Notes: generated by a model from the letters alone, not told the origin. A stretch of DNA of 28,834 bases from Tieghemiomyces parasiticus (GCA_027575765.1 JANBPT010000608.1:1-28834); one strand, 5' to 3'; counted from the first letter of the stretch, positions 1-10,622 are shown. Made by a program: numbers and translations.

Positions 1-1955
1 GCGAGAGCAACGTAGGGTAAAGCCAGGTGGGGCGACGAGCCTAAGGTAGGGAAGCAGTCGAAGCGAGTAACTAACAGTTAGTGTGGGTGGGGGTGGGGTG
101 GAGTGGGGATGGGGTGTCTCGGGCAAAGAGGATGATGTGTAGCACAGAACAACTGGGCCTTGGTAGCCGGGGTGTGCGGGGCTTTAATAATATGGCCACT
201 GGAGGCTAAGGGGGGGGCGGGGTAATGGATTGTTTAAGGGGGCTAGGCGGAGGGGTGGGCTGCGGAGGTATAATGAGGTGGATTGCAGTGGGGAGGACTC
301 CAACATGTGGGTGGGATGGGACGCTGCAATGGCAACGGTTAAGTAGATAATTGATTTGTCACGTCATAATCAATAGCAGCATCGCAACAATCAGCAAGGA
401 GGGGAGGGGGTCCAGGCGACAAGTCGGAAGCAATGCGCCAGTGGAGTGCACCAGTGCAAACGGGTTGGGGAGGGCGAGGACAATCTCGACAAGGAACAAT
501 AGTCAACCCCTCGAAGCAAGGTGCTGGCCAAGGCCTACAAGCCACCCCCCCCCCGAGCTGGCAGATTTAATAATGCGGGAAGAAGCGAGGGGCTGTAGGC
601 CGGCTCCTCTCGCTGGTCAATTACTGGTTGAACCGAGGCCGCCTTAATCACCATTTCTGCTGCCGAGAGGGGATGGAGAGCATCCAAAAGCGTGTTAAGC
701 CCACCGCCCATCCCTAGCGGCAATATGCCTTCTAGAGAAGACACCGATACCTAGCCGAAACTCCCGCCCCTCCTCCTCTGCCCTGCGACCGCCAACGATC
801 ACCCCTTCGACCCGAACGTCACTATGTACTTCTATATGCAGTGGCGGTCTCAATCAAGCTCTGGTTGGCCGTCGCCAAGGTTTTCCGACTGACAATATGC
901 AATGTGCCATCAGCGGCGGAGTTACATCTCTTCCTTCTCGGGATTCATGGGTAAAGAGAAGCCGCCCAATCAGCCAGGTCACCTTCCTCACGGCAGGGCT
1001 TTCTTGGCCCGGTCGGCGTAGCTGCAGCCCATCCCAACAGCATGGCATCCCGCGTCCGGCCAGCCATTTTAGGCCTAGTGGCCTGCACGAAAACGCCCCA
1101 ACCTATAGTAGATATGCCCTGGCCGGGTTGCCAGAATATAGAGACACAGTCTGTCCGCCCGCCCGCCCATCATGCCGATGCAGGAGCGCGGAGATTCTTA
1201 CCATTACCGAACTGCCTAGCCAACTGATGCCTACCTGGCCTGCGATGTGGGATCAAAAAGCACGCTTCATGGGTGCGATCTTTCTCCTCACCGTGGGATG
1301 GATGGCAGGTGTCGGAGGGGGTAGCGACGAGCCGAGCACCCCATCCACAATGGTCCCGGAAGACCTGGCCAAGGAAACTGACGGGCGGTGGAAACGAATT
1401 GGCGGAAGCTTACCATGACGGAGCCCGACGAACGAGTGTACCTTGGATATTAATAGTATTCAGAGACACAGGCACGGAGGCGGGCCGGTGGTTATTAATA
1501 AGGCCGGGTCGGTTTCACACATCCTGGGTGTATGCTGATCGACGGTTGCTCTACCGCACAGTAGGGCGTATGTATGCACAGAGTGCTATATGCTGTATGT
1601 CACTGGCCACGTTCAGCCGAGGTCTCCGTCACTACTGGTGGCTACAACCACCACGTATGGCGATCAGCGGTTGTCCCCCCAGGCTTCTCGGCGGTTGTTG
1701 AGCGAAGGAGAACAGATTGTGGCTGGAGGAGTAGAGTGTTTGGAATTGTGAGATGAACAGAATTACCTTGTCACGCATTCCTTTTCCCGGGTCGGCTGAA
1801 AGTGGACCAGGGGGAGGAGGTAGGTCAATTGAACGTCGCTCGGAAGTGGGCTAGGGAAGGGACGGCCTGGCCACCTGTCATCTGCGCGGGGGTGGCGGAG
1901 GCTTCCAGTGCTCAGGTCCTAGTTAAATACAGTAGGCCCCAGATGACGGTCCCGT
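1..1955. other. Intergenic region, no supported gene
   Basis: Open frames here are short, lack the C/G third-position preference of the real genes in the window, and show no recognisable domain. Positions 1 to about 720 are G/purine-rich on the + strand. A - strand frame at 535-744 reads fairly smoothly but opens on GTG and has no recognisable family. The region probably holds upstream sequence of a - strand gene off the left end plus spacer. Confidence 0.5.
85..114 (+). promoter_or_regulatory. G-quadruplex-type G-run cluster
   Basis: Four or more runs of at least three G are separated by loops of 1 to 6 bases (GGG-T-GGGGG-T-GGGG-TGGAGT-GGGG-AT-GGGG), which satisfies the usual G4 pattern. 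It lies in a purine-rich stretch on the + strand. In this window such strand bias marks regions upstream of genes on the opposite strand, so it may sit upstream of a - strand gene beyond the left edge. Folding and function are inference. Confidence 0.5.
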
Positions 1956-3887
1956 CCGCCGAATCTATGCAATTTTTTTTTTCTTTCCCAGCCACCCTTC
2001 ACGACGTGCATCCGGCCACGGGTGACGGGCCCTCGCCCCGGCGGGCCCTTGTACCTGTCCCTTCCCCCATTGCCTCCACACTGGCCGGTTGGCCCCCCCC
2101 CCTCGCAGCCGCATTTCCTTTTTGGGAGATCCTGCCCTGCCCTGCCGTTCCCTTTCCTACCTTACAAGCGCTGTCAGTACGGTTTCTGTATTTTTTAGTT
2201 GGGGGCCGATCAGAACAGTTACCGTATGCGGCCATTATCCGCCCCCCCCTCGCATCCATTTTGCCTTGCCGCCTAATTTCTTTCTTCGCCTCCTCGATGT
2301 CTAGCAACCACGCTTCCAACCTTTGGAACCCACCTATTTGGGCCTTGTCAGCCCACCGCGTATATTTTTTCCACCTTTTAACTGCCGCCTGCCATTGTAC
2401 AGCACCTTATGCACTGCGCTCGCATACTTTCGCTTGCTGCTCTGCCCCGCGTCTTAAATACCACACGCTATCCACCCCCGCGCCACACACGGCGGTGTAG
2501 CAGGTAGTCAACCCTCTCTATCCTGCACCTTCGCTGTTCACGACCCTGACCGCCGCCTTCATCTCTGCGGACCGCAGGCGCGACCGCCGCATCACTACCA
2601 TTGCCTCTGAATCTACCTTCGCCTAGTCGTCCTGCCCTAGAGGCCACTAAACTTGCCAGTTCCTGCACTGCCCTCAACTGCGGTCGCTCGTGCCCTTAAT
2701 CGGCAACACCCGTACCTCGGTACCCTCCTTGTCCTACGCGACGTATCCAGCACCCACCCTCTCCCGCCGCCAACCGTCTATCCCGCGCCGCTTTGCTTTC
2801 GGCCCTTCGCAATACCGTTAGTTGCGACGAATCCCACTTAATCCCCCCTAGGGCTTGTCCACTGCCCAGTACTTCCCAGTGCGCCGAACTCTTTACCGCT
2901 GGTTTTGAACGCTTCTCTATAGGTAAGTGGGCTGTGTCACGTATAGAGCGCTTGCCTCAGTCGTCGGTCTCCAGCAACCTCCTGCCCCTGGCCGGAACAC
3001 TCTCGTTCGCTTTTCAACTCCGCCGCTTGGTCAGGAGTCCGTGGCCAGTGAATCGCACAGATTGAAGCGCGACGGCTGATTCCTGTGGGTACTCTCTCCA
3101 CTGCACCGCGGTCATGTTACTGCACTTTTTTTTTGCCCGTCGGTACAACGTAGCCGGTGTGGATGGAGGGCTTCCGCTCGACGGTCGCTAGGCCTACCTC
3201 CCGCCCCCAACGCCCTATCCAACCCGCCCCGGACCGTCTCATGTCATGGCCTTGCATATCCTGCAGGTGCCATGGTGGATGACGGGTCCCATTGTGCAGG
3301 CATACCGCATCTCGACTGGGCCGCCGGTCCTGTCCGCCCGTTTGATTAATTTTTTCTTACAACAGAGTACTAGCTGCCAGCAGACAAAGGCATCAAATAT
3401 ACGTGCTATTCATATAAGGACCAGGACGACTAATAATTATATTTACTATTCATCACCCCTTCCCACTTCGCCCAACTATCCTCGTCCTTCACCGTATCCT
3501 GTACTGATCCCCCTTCACCCCCTTGTCATCCTGTAAACGGCGACGCGCTACACCTACTCCGCCATCGTACCCGCCCTTTTCGGTACTCAATCCTCCCCCC
3601 CCCCGCACTTTCCTCTCCCCCTTCCCTACGCTGCGACACGTCGCCTATCTGCATATTGCCCCCTTATCACCACCACTGCTAGACGTTTGCCCTTGCTTTG
3701 TTGACCCCCCTTTTGCCGTCAAACCCAAAGAGAGCTAGGCGTTTGCTTCGTCCAAATTACCTTTCCACATTCCCGCCACACCGCATTCACCGCCTTACTC
3801 GCTCTGGCTCCGGCTCCACCCCACTTGATTTCCCAAGTCCTTGCGACTGCTCCTGATTCCCACCCGGCTCACCGGACGTCTGACCTG
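1956..3887 (+). promoter_or_regulatory. Long pyrimidine-rich upstream region of the 1528-aa gene
   Basis: For nearly 2 kb the + strand is dominated by C and T, with many C and T runs, right up to the start of the large coiled-coil gene. Open frames in it are Pro/Ser/Leu-rich products of the base composition and have no domain. A good splice donor (AG|GTAAGTGGG) lies near 2922, so part of this may be a transcribed leader with an intron. The same bias, on the coding strand, precedes the 11739 gene on + and ABP1 and the sorting nexin on -. Confidence 0.5.
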
Positions 3888-6800
3888 ATGGCGTCCGCCA
3901 TGCATCTCACGCCAACGTTACCCCAGCGGACTAGCCAGCGGTGGGCCCTGGACAAGCGCACTCCGGCCAGCAGCAGCGCCCGCCCTCGTGATGACTCGTC
4001 CAGCCACGGCCGGCCGCCCGTCTCCCCAGCTAAGGGCGACCTGGTGAGCCACGTATTCCGTGCCACTGAGCCCCTGGCCGTCCCGGCGGCCAGCGAGACC
4101 AAACGACTCGAAGCCCAACGCTACACTTTGGATACCGATATCACCAGTCTCCGTGACCGGATCGCTAAGGAAACCCGCACCGTTGAGGGCCTGCGTAAAC
4201 TGTTCAAGGCCCAAGAGGCTAACTCCGACTCCACCTGGCAAACCCAACAGGAAATCAACCTGTGCGAGAACCGCCTGCTCTCCCTCAACAAGGAAGCCGA
4301 CGACAAGGGCCAGCAGTTACTCCAAGTCGAGAATGAGGTCCAGCGGCACTACTTGGCCGTGCTGCGTCAGCAGGTGGCCTGGCACCAGGACATGGCTCAG
4401 AGTGTGTACGGCTGGACCAGCCAAACCCTTGTGGAGTCCGCCGAGCATACGCCCGTGGCTAACTCTCCCCGTGAACCAAAGGTGCAATCCCACACCGCCA
4501 CGGAAGAGGGTCCGCCTGGTGACGACCTAAACGACAGTGGGTCCCCACGGGTCCGCCAGTTGCAACACCGGGTCCAGCAGCTAGCCGTTGAACTGTTCCA
4601 GACCCAGGAGGAACTGTCGACCACCCAGGCCGGGGCCCAGCGCCTCCGTGCGGAACGCGACGGCCTCCTGCGCCACGTACAGACTCTCCAGCGCGGCCTC
4701 GACCTCATCTTCCTCTACACCCAGGAATCCTACACGGTGTCCTCTGACGAGATTTCCTACCGTGACCACCTCGACCAGCTATTCACCGTCCGCGACCGGG
4801 CCTCCTTCATGACCGTCGACTCGGGTATGAACGAAACGGGCCGACCTCTCAGTTTTACCGGCTCCAACTGGAGTGCCGGCGGCGGGCATGCTCAGGAAGC
4901 GCGTATTTCTCAGCTCATCAGGCACCCCAACGACACGGACCCAACGTTGGAGGATCCTGCTCAGTTGACCACCACCTCGCGGCAGTTCGCCCTGAGACTG
5001 TACGACTCCTTCACCAAGTGCCGCAATGACGTCGTTGAGGCTCACGCCCAACTGAAGGCCAAGTCGCAGTATTTCAAGATTTTGCACAAGTTTGTGGACC
5101 TGCACGACCTCGACGCCGCCCAGCCCAACGGCCCATCCTCCAATGGTACGCGCTACTCGGTCCCGTCGGCCCGACTGCGGACCTCCATGGAGGAGGAGAT
5201 GGCCAGGGACACACACCTATTTGAATGGTTCAACCGGCGTACCCCGTCCCGGCCGTCCGGAGTCAGCGTCGACCCCTCCCGGCCGTCCGGGCCAGGGGTC
5301 GACCCCCCGTCAGGTACTCCGACGATGGGCGCCTCTACGACCGCGACGGCCCCAGCACCCCGCCAGGCCTCGGCGTTTAAGCAGCTGCGGCGCCAGATTT
5401 CCACGGTACTTCGACCTGGGGCCAATACCGGCAATGGAAACGGTGCGGCTCCGAGCTCTCCGGCCCGCAACTCCGCCAAGGTCGACCGTAAAAAGCCCGG
5501 CGGCCAGGGCGGCTGGTTGTTCCGCCAGCGCTCCCTACTGTCGATGGGTAGTCACTCCGGCCCCAGCGCCCGCCCCAGCATGCAGGACCATCATCCCATG
5601 GGGCAGCCGGGGAGCGGCAACAGTAGTAAACGGCACACCGTGGCCTCCACCGAAATGGACGCCGTCCAGCTCGGTCGTGCCATTCGTGGGTCAACCAGCG
5701 AGGGCCAGATGCGATCGGGGGGCCGGGTGACCTACGGCGCCAGCGGCCCGCACTCGGGAACGGCGGTTTTACCCCCGCTCCACTGCCACCCGGACTTTAC
5801 CGTCTATGATTCCCAAATGGGCCAGCGCGTGGGTCAGCTGGAGAACGCCATATACGAGCGTGACACGGTCATCTCCGAACTGTCCGCGCAGGTCCACGAC
5901 CTCACCCTTAACTTAGACCACATTCAGAGCCGTCACCTCAAGGTGGTTAGGCCCATCAAGTCGCTTTTCTACCAACTGCCGGCCTTTTTACCAGAGACCA
6001 CCTTCGTTCCGCCCCGCGCCCTGACCGAGTGGATCGAGCGTGAACAAGAGTCCCAGCGCACGGCCGTCATGCGGTATATTGAAGGGCCCACCGCGACCCT
6101 GGAGCCGGTGACCAATACTAGTCCCCCCGTCGTCCCGGCCCCGAGGTCCAGTCTACAGCTGCTGGGCCGGAACAACCGGGCTTCGATGGAACCGCCTACG
6201 CCCGTGATTGGCCACCCGACCCCGGTGGTCGACACCACTGTGCAGACCACCACCGTGATCAGTAACCGCACACCGACCACGCTGACTCTTACGACGACCA
6301 GCACGTGGAACCCACAGGCCGTCCGCCACCCAGTCCGCCACGGTGGCCCCGAGCCCACGACCATGACCACTGACCGCATCCTGGACCTGGATGAGATTTT
6401 GCTGCCGGACCAGTTGCCACGGTTCATGTTCAGCTTCGCCGAGTTCGTTGAGCGCATCGATACGTTGATTCAGGAGAACGCCAGCCTGCGTAATCGCGTT
6501 ACCCGCCTTGAACTGGTACGGAGCGAGCTTGACCAGGTGCGTGAACAATTGTACCAGGACCGTGAGACCCTCATTGTGGAACGCGAACAACTCTACGCCG
6601 ACCGTGAACGACTGTGGCAGGAACGCCACGACCTTCTTGCCGAACGGTCGCGCCGTCTCAGCACCGAGTCGTCCATGTCGTCTGCAGCGGTGGGAGCCGG
6701 TCCTGCGCGACCGCTGCTGCATCGCCGCGCTAGTGACACTAGCGTAGCTTACCCCGCCTCGGACGCTGCATCAATGGCGTCCTCGTCGGCCCGGCTGACC

Positions 6801-8474
6801 GCCGTACCCGGCGTGGGGCCCCGGGCCATTCTGAGCCGTCAGGAGTCGGAAGTAGATAGCCTGATTGATCGTACAGCCTCCCCACGCGACCTCGTCATTC
6901 TCGAACGGTATTCGCAGACCTCGTCGTCATTATCGGACGGCCCCAACTTCTCTGCCAACTCCCGTGGCACCCTGCCGCTCCGCGAGGACGAAGACGAGGA
7001 TGGATCCGTAGTCCGGCCCACCTCAGCCGTCGTTGCCGTGAGGTCCACCGGCAGCACGAAGCCGGTCATTATGGACATCACCTCACCGCTCCTGCGCCGC
7101 CCTTCTCATCCGCTGAGTCTCGCCCTCACCCCGGTCTCCGCACCAGCGGTGCCCGTCTCCCCTGTCGAATCGGGTTCCACTCCGGTAGTCGCTAAGCCTA
7201 CTACCGACCCACCCAAGCCAGATACCGCTAGCGAACCCCTCACCTCACGAAACTTTCCGTCAACTGCCACCGGCCGCAAGCGTTCATCCACCGTGACACC
7301 TTTCCTGAACCTAGAACACGAAAGCCGCCACCATATCGGACCTGCCGCAGCCTATCACTACAGCCACTCGCATCTCCCGGCTCAGACCATCCCGTTATCC
7401 GAGCTGCGGGCCTCGATCTCGTCTGAGACCTCCTTGAGCCCCGTTGGCGTCTCCGGGTCGCCGCGTGGGTCGCCCCGGATCCGCCGGATGCCCAGTACAT
7501 CCACACCCTACGGTTCCGTGCGCCGCCGCCGGCCCTCCGCCCCACCCCGTTTCAAGACGGTGTCGTTTGCCCCCGTAGCTGAGGCCGGGCAAACCACTGG
7601 CATGTCTCGGTACCCCGTCGGAGCCATGTCGCTCGCCCCGATCAGCCTAGGTCACCCGGAATCCGCCACTAATCCCGCTTCCTCGCCGCAGAGCCTCTCC
7701 ACCGTCACCTCGCCGGCGCTCCCGCCCTCCGCCACGTTCGGTACTCCCGCCGAAGCCCTCGCCTCGTGGTCTAGCCCCGACCCGGAACCCAACGGCGCCC
7801 CGGCCACCATCGCTGGCACGGGTAAATCAAGCCACCGGAGTGCCTCGTCGATCCCGTCCGCCCGCCGTTTCTCGGATGGCTGCCTGCTCGAGTCCCGCCA
7901 CCTCCCGCGGTCCCCCGGCCAGGATACCTTCGCCCTCCAGCAGCAGCGTGGGTTTCCGGGCGGCATCCCACTCAGCCGTCAAGTAACGACCGACAGCCTG
8001 GCGGCTACGTTTGGTTACATGGGTGGTGGCAGCCGTGCTAACAGCAACCCCAACAGCCCCCACCATCGCCGCCAGTCCTCGATGCGCAATTCCACGACTT
8101 CTCCACTCCCCACCTCGCTCTCGGGTTACATTAACAGCCGCCGGTCGTCCACCGCCGCCCCGCTGTTTACGCTAAGCGTATCCAAACCCGACCTCCATAC
8201 GGCCCTTGATACGGACTTTTATGAGGGCGAGACCCCGGACTTCACCACGTCATCGTTACTCGACCGGTTTGCCGACCAGGACCGTATCATCCGGTCGTGG
8301 CATAGTCGGTTGGAAAAGGAGGCGCGGCGGTTGGACCAGGCTCTTAGGATGATGGAGCTGGAGGATTCGGCGAGCGACGACGAAAGTGCGAACGGGGATG
8401 AGGTGATTGACAACCTGGCCGACAGCCAGGATATCCTCCGCGATGTGGGCTTCGATATCCGACCTGCCCAATAA
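3888..8474 (+). CDS. Large coiled-coil, Ser/Pro-rich scaffold-type protein (possible Uds1/HR1-like N-terminus)
   Basis: A single uninterrupted frame of about 1528 codons with strong C/G third-position preference. The open frame extends back to a TTG at 3825. The first ATG is 3888, and a second at 3900 has a better context (G at -3). Residues about 70-160 form a charged helical region with a block TDITSLRDRIAKETRTVEGL and a later ENEVQRHYLAVLRQQ. Its layout resembles the fungal Uds1 (up-regulated during septation) domain and, more loosely, Rho-binding HR1 helices. Further coiled coils lie at about 221-290, 641-687, 850-925 (dense E/R/Q/L heptads) and 1460-1495, joined by long Ser/Thr/Pro-rich disordered stretches. 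A short duplication (PSRPSGVSVD / PSRPSGPGVD) lies near residue 455. There is no signal peptide, membrane segment or enzyme motif, so a cytoplasmic scaffold at cortex, septum or cytoskeleton is plausible but inferred. Gene reality is near certain; the family call is tentative. Confidence 0.9.
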   Translation: MASAMHLTPTLPQRTSQRWALDKRTPASSSARPRDDSSSHGRPPVSPAKGDLVSHVFRATEPLAVPAASETKRLEAQRYTLDTDITSLRDRIAKETRTVEGLRKLFKAQEANSDSTWQTQQEINLCENRLLSLNKEADDKGQQLLQVENEVQRHYLAVLRQQVAWHQDMAQSVYGWTSQTLVESAEHTPVANSPREPKVQSHTATEEGPPGDDLNDSGSPRVRQLQHRVQQLAVELFQTQEELSTTQAGAQRLRAERDGLLRHVQTLQRGLDLIFLYTQESYTVSSDEISYRDHLDQLFTVRDRASFMTVDSGMNETGRPLSFTGSNWSAGGGHAQEARISQLIRHPNDTDPTLEDPAQLTTTSRQFALRLYDSFTKCRNDVVEAHAQLKAKSQYFKILHKFVDLHDLDAAQPNGPSSNGTRYSVPSARLRTSMEEEMARDTHLFEWFNRRTPSRPSGVSVDPSRPSGPGVDPPSGTPTMGASTTATAPAPRQASAFKQLRRQISTVLRPGANTGNGNGAAPSSPARNSAKVDRKKPGGQGGWLFRQRSLLSMGSHSGPSARPSMQDHHPMGQPGSGNSSKRHTVASTEMDAVQLGRAIRGSTSEGQMRSGGRVTYGASGPHSGTAVLPPLHCHPDFTVYDSQMGQRVGQLENAIYERDTVISELSAQVHDLTLNLDHIQSRHLKVVRPIKSLFYQLPAFLPETTFVPPRALTEWIEREQESQRTAVMRYIEGPTATLEPVTNTSPPVVPAPRSSLQLLGRNNRASMEPPTPVIGHPTPVVDTTVQTTTVISNRTPTTLTLTTTSTWNPQAVRHPVRHGGPEPTTMTTDRILDLDEILLPDQLPRFMFSFAEFVERIDTLIQENASLRNRVTRLELVRSELDQVREQLYQDRETLIVEREQLYADRERLWQERHDLLAERSRRLSTESSMSSAAVGAGPARPLLHRRASDTSVAYPASDAASMASSSARLTAVPGVGPRAILSRQESEVDSLIDRTASPRDLVILERYSQTSSSLSDGPNFSANSRGTLPLREDEDEDGSVVRPTSAVVAVRSTGSTKPVIMDITSPLLRRPSHPLSLALTPVSAPAVPVSPVESGSTPVVAKPTTDPPKPDTASEPLTSRNFPSTATGRKRSSTVTPFLNLEHESRHHIGPAAAYHYSHSHLPAQTIPLSELRASISSETSLSPVGVSGSPRGSPRIRRMPSTSTPYGSVRRRRPSAPPRFKTVSFAPVAEAGQTTGMSRYPVGAMSLAPISLGHPESATNPASSPQSLSTVTSPALPPSATFGTPAEALASWSSPDPEPNGAPATIAGTGKSSHRSASSIPSARRFSDGCLLESRHLPRSPGQDTFALQQQRGFPGGIPLSRQVTTDSLAATFGYMGGGSRANSNPNSPHHRRQSSMRNSTTSPLPTSLSGYINSRRSSTAAPLFTLSVSKPDLHTALDTDFYEGETPDFTTSSLLDRFADQDRIIRSWHSRLEKEARRLDQALRMMELEDSASDDESANGDEVIDNLADSQDILRDVGFDIRPAQ

Positions 8475-8573
8475 CATTCATGTGACGACTGATGACCGGC
8501 TCTTTTATTTTTTTTTATTTCGATATACTCGCCTTGTATAATTGAGCTAAAGGGGTCCATTGTCCCCTGTCCT

Positions 8574-8587
8574 CGTGTGTGTGTGTG
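8574..8587 (+). repeat. (GT)n microsatellite
   Basis: Seven consecutive GT units in the 3' flank of the large gene. A simple repeat with no further meaning visible. Confidence 0.8.
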
Positions 8588-8767
8588 TTTCTTCGTTACC
8601 TCCCCCCTCCCCACTTGCCCCTTCCCTCCACCAACCGCCTATATCGCAGCGATATCCTGTTCATGGCTATCATGTCTGATACACGTCTGCTATTGTGCCC
8701 AACTCATATCTGACGATGTTTCGAGACAGAGTGTAATCTCGACTCTTACAGTTCCATCACATTAGTA

Positions 8768-8784
8768 GTATTATTATTATTATT
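8768..8784 (+). repeat. (ATT)n microsatellite
   Basis: About five ATT/TTA units in a row downstream of the large gene. A similar short run recurs near 25471. Confidence 0.8.
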
Positions 8785-8981
8785 CCGCGCCCCTCCCTTC
8801 TCACTGCCCCATTTTTGCATTCCCCTTATACTCGTTACATGTTATTATGAGTCTATCCATGTACCTTTTGATTTCCGAATGGCCCGCTAGGCTCACCATC
8901 ATCCATTCCTCCTTCCCTCATATTTAGCATTATCATCATTTTCAGTGGATTTCATCTGTCAATTGTTTCTATTTCACCACC

Positions 8982-9229
8982 ATGGCCACACAGTCAGTAT
9001 CCTGTTACACTCTACGTTCTTGTTTTGGCAGAAGTCGTTTATGCCTCTCCGCTCCATTCACTAGGCGATTAGTAGCCTTTAATGCCAGCTAATAAATCTT
9101 TTCATCGCCCAGACGCTGGCCGTCCTGACGATCGATCCCAATGCCCACGAGGCCCTTACCAACTTCGATGACCCGGCGACTGATTGGGGTATCAACATTG
9201 ACCCGCTAGTTTTGAGCCATGCGGGTTAA
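8982..9229 (+). CDS. Candidate small two-exon gene, unknown product (43 or 68 aa)
   Basis: Positions 9113-9226 encode 38 codons that avoid A at the third position (only one CTA), like the real genes here. They end at TAA 9227. The same frame is closed upstream by TAA at 9080, and the stretch is preceded by a textbook acceptor (pyrimidine tract then CAG at 9110-9112) and a branch-point-like CTAAT near 9089. An ATG at 8982 with ideal context (ACCACCATGG) can be joined in frame by two donors. GTATCC at 8997 gives a 116-bp intron and 43 aa. GTAGCC at 9072 gives a 41-bp intron and 68 aa with an Arg-rich, mitochondrial-presequence-like N-terminus. The exon-2 peptide (starts TLAVLTIDPNAHEAL, ends IDPLVLSHAG) is acidic and matches no family I know. 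It could instead be an orphan terminal exon of a disrupted gene, since a transposon relic begins only about 170 bp downstream. Confidence 0.45.
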
Positions 9230-9349
9230 GATCAGGCTGAGAGGTGGCGGAAACGATGGTGATGACCAAGGTAGCGAGGGCAAGGGCGGTAGGTAAGAGT
9301 GAACGTGATATGCATGATACGGCCGTAGATTTGAATATCGTAGTATAAT

Positions 9350-10622
9350 TGCAACATAAACATTTGCCAATTTCTAAGTTAAATGAGGTATATTAAATAT
9401 AGTCGCCATTACTCTGTACCACTCAGCAAGTCCCTTTCTATCCAGCTAGCGTAGCAGGCTCTAGAGTCATTTGGCTGGAGCCTGGCTAGCTCTGATTGCT
9501 AGGTGTCTAAGACCGCCTCCACCGTGGTAACCCTTTTACCCCTAGGCCGCTGTTAGATATCCCTGGACAGCCTGAAGTCGCAGGGGGCCAGGTCAGCAGG
9601 ACAGTAGGGAAGGGCTGGAAGGTTTGAGTTTAGCGGTGAAAATGTAGGCCTGGGTAGCTGCAACTCGATGTGGTGGTGCATTATCATGGTGAAGCCCCAG
9701 GGGGTGACAGTCCAGACTTCCACATGCCTTTGCCCAGGCCTGGACCATGAGCTTCAGCCCGTACTTTACACAGAGTTCGGTGGAGACCTTGGCACTCAGG
9801 TGTAATAGGCCACACCTGGTGAAAAAAACAATGGTCAGCATCACCTTGGGTGTGGTATGGCCTTGAAAAGTCTCAGTTGGGACAGGGCCACCTGTAGGAC
9901 ACCACCCCCGGCGACTAGAGCCAGCAGGGGGATCATAAAGGTACACCCACGTCCCATCACCTGTGACAATGGAGTCCAGCAGGTAGTCACTGGCCTCATT
10001 GAACTTCTCCAGGAACTCGGTGGGCAAAACGTACCCGGTTGTGGCACTGGTCATCGGTGAGGTTGTGGGGGGGGGACCCGGCGATTGAAATGGCTGTACA
10101 ACCCCAGGTCCCCGTGCAGGGTACTGTACATGGTACTAGGGGAAGTGTAGTAGGCATGGCTAGTTGCTCAGCAGTAAGTCGAGGGTTGTCCTCCAACCGT
10201 TCCAGAATTATGATCCCATGAGGTTTGTCAATGTCATCTGACGAGCAACTATGCCGAGGCTCATCTTCAATGGAGCAGTGACCTGTGCTAAAGCGGGCTA
10301 GTTACTTGTTAACAGTGGTGGGGTAAGGGTCGGCCAAGCCTTATATGTCACTCAGTTCAGATAAAATGCAATCTGCCATGTGGCCCTTGGAATAACGATT
10401 AAAAATGGGTACCCGCACATCACGGCTGGTAAACTTGGGCGGGACGGGGGATGGAGCTTTAGAAGTCGACATGATGGAGAGGTAAAAACGTAACTTGTGG
10501 CGCGAGGAATGGTCCAATCTTGGAATAGTTTATACCATTCGATTTCTCGCCCAAGACCCCTTGATTTCATCTACAATGTTCATGCCCAGGGTCTCAAACT
10601 ATGCCAAACCAATTTTTTTTGG
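9350..10622 (-). mobile_element. Mariner element relic, ends uncertain
   Basis: The transposase remains define a mariner copy on the - strand. On the 5' side, the - strand at about 10590-10630 reads TAGGTACCGCCAAAAAAAAT followed by TGGTTTGGCATAG, which looks like a mariner-type end next to a TA. I could not find a convincing inverted partner near 9350-9400, so the left boundary is a guess. No intact copy or second fragment was seen in the window. Confidence 0.5.
9400..10480 (-). pseudogene. Decayed mariner-type (DD34D) transposase
   Basis: Read on the - strand, pieces of a mariner transposase appear in order but in different frames and with stops. An N-terminal helix-turn-helix stretch (VPIFNRYSKGHMADCILSEL, about 10380-10430) comes first, then a segment with SIEDEP and DNPRLTAEQLA (about 10150-10290). 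Next comes the first catalytic block VTGDGTWVYLYDPP (about 9930-9975; families usually have GDETW). The second catalytic block is HHDNAPPHRVAATQ (about 9655-9700), and the third is PADLAPCDFRL (about 9565-9600). A C-terminal stretch with RGKRVTTVEAVL and CYASWIERDLL runs to about 9410. Stops are visible at 10341-10343 and 10302-10304, with frameshifts between the HTH half and the first catalytic block and between the second and third. The three expected Asp are still readable, but no frame could make the enzyme. Confidence 0.88.

Larger units (their letters stand above)
8475..8981. other. 3' flank of the large gene
   Basis: T-rich sequence directly after the stop (T runs near 8503-8520), a (GT)n tract near 8574-8587 and an (ATT)n tract near 8768-8784. 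No coding exon is visible. It probably contains the transcript end of the large gene and the promoter of the small candidate gene at 8982. Confidence 0.5.

Noticed and set aside
535..744. 69-codon - strand frame reading LPLGMGGGLNTLLDALHP
   Set aside because: It opens on GTG, has no upstream exon I can support and matches no known family. It may be a fragment of an off-edge gene, but the evidence is too thin.
1802..2500. 232-codon + strand frame rich in Pro, Ser, Leu and Cys
   Set aside because: It lies in the pyrimidine-rich upstream tract; its content follows base composition. It shows no codon bias like that of the real genes and no domain.
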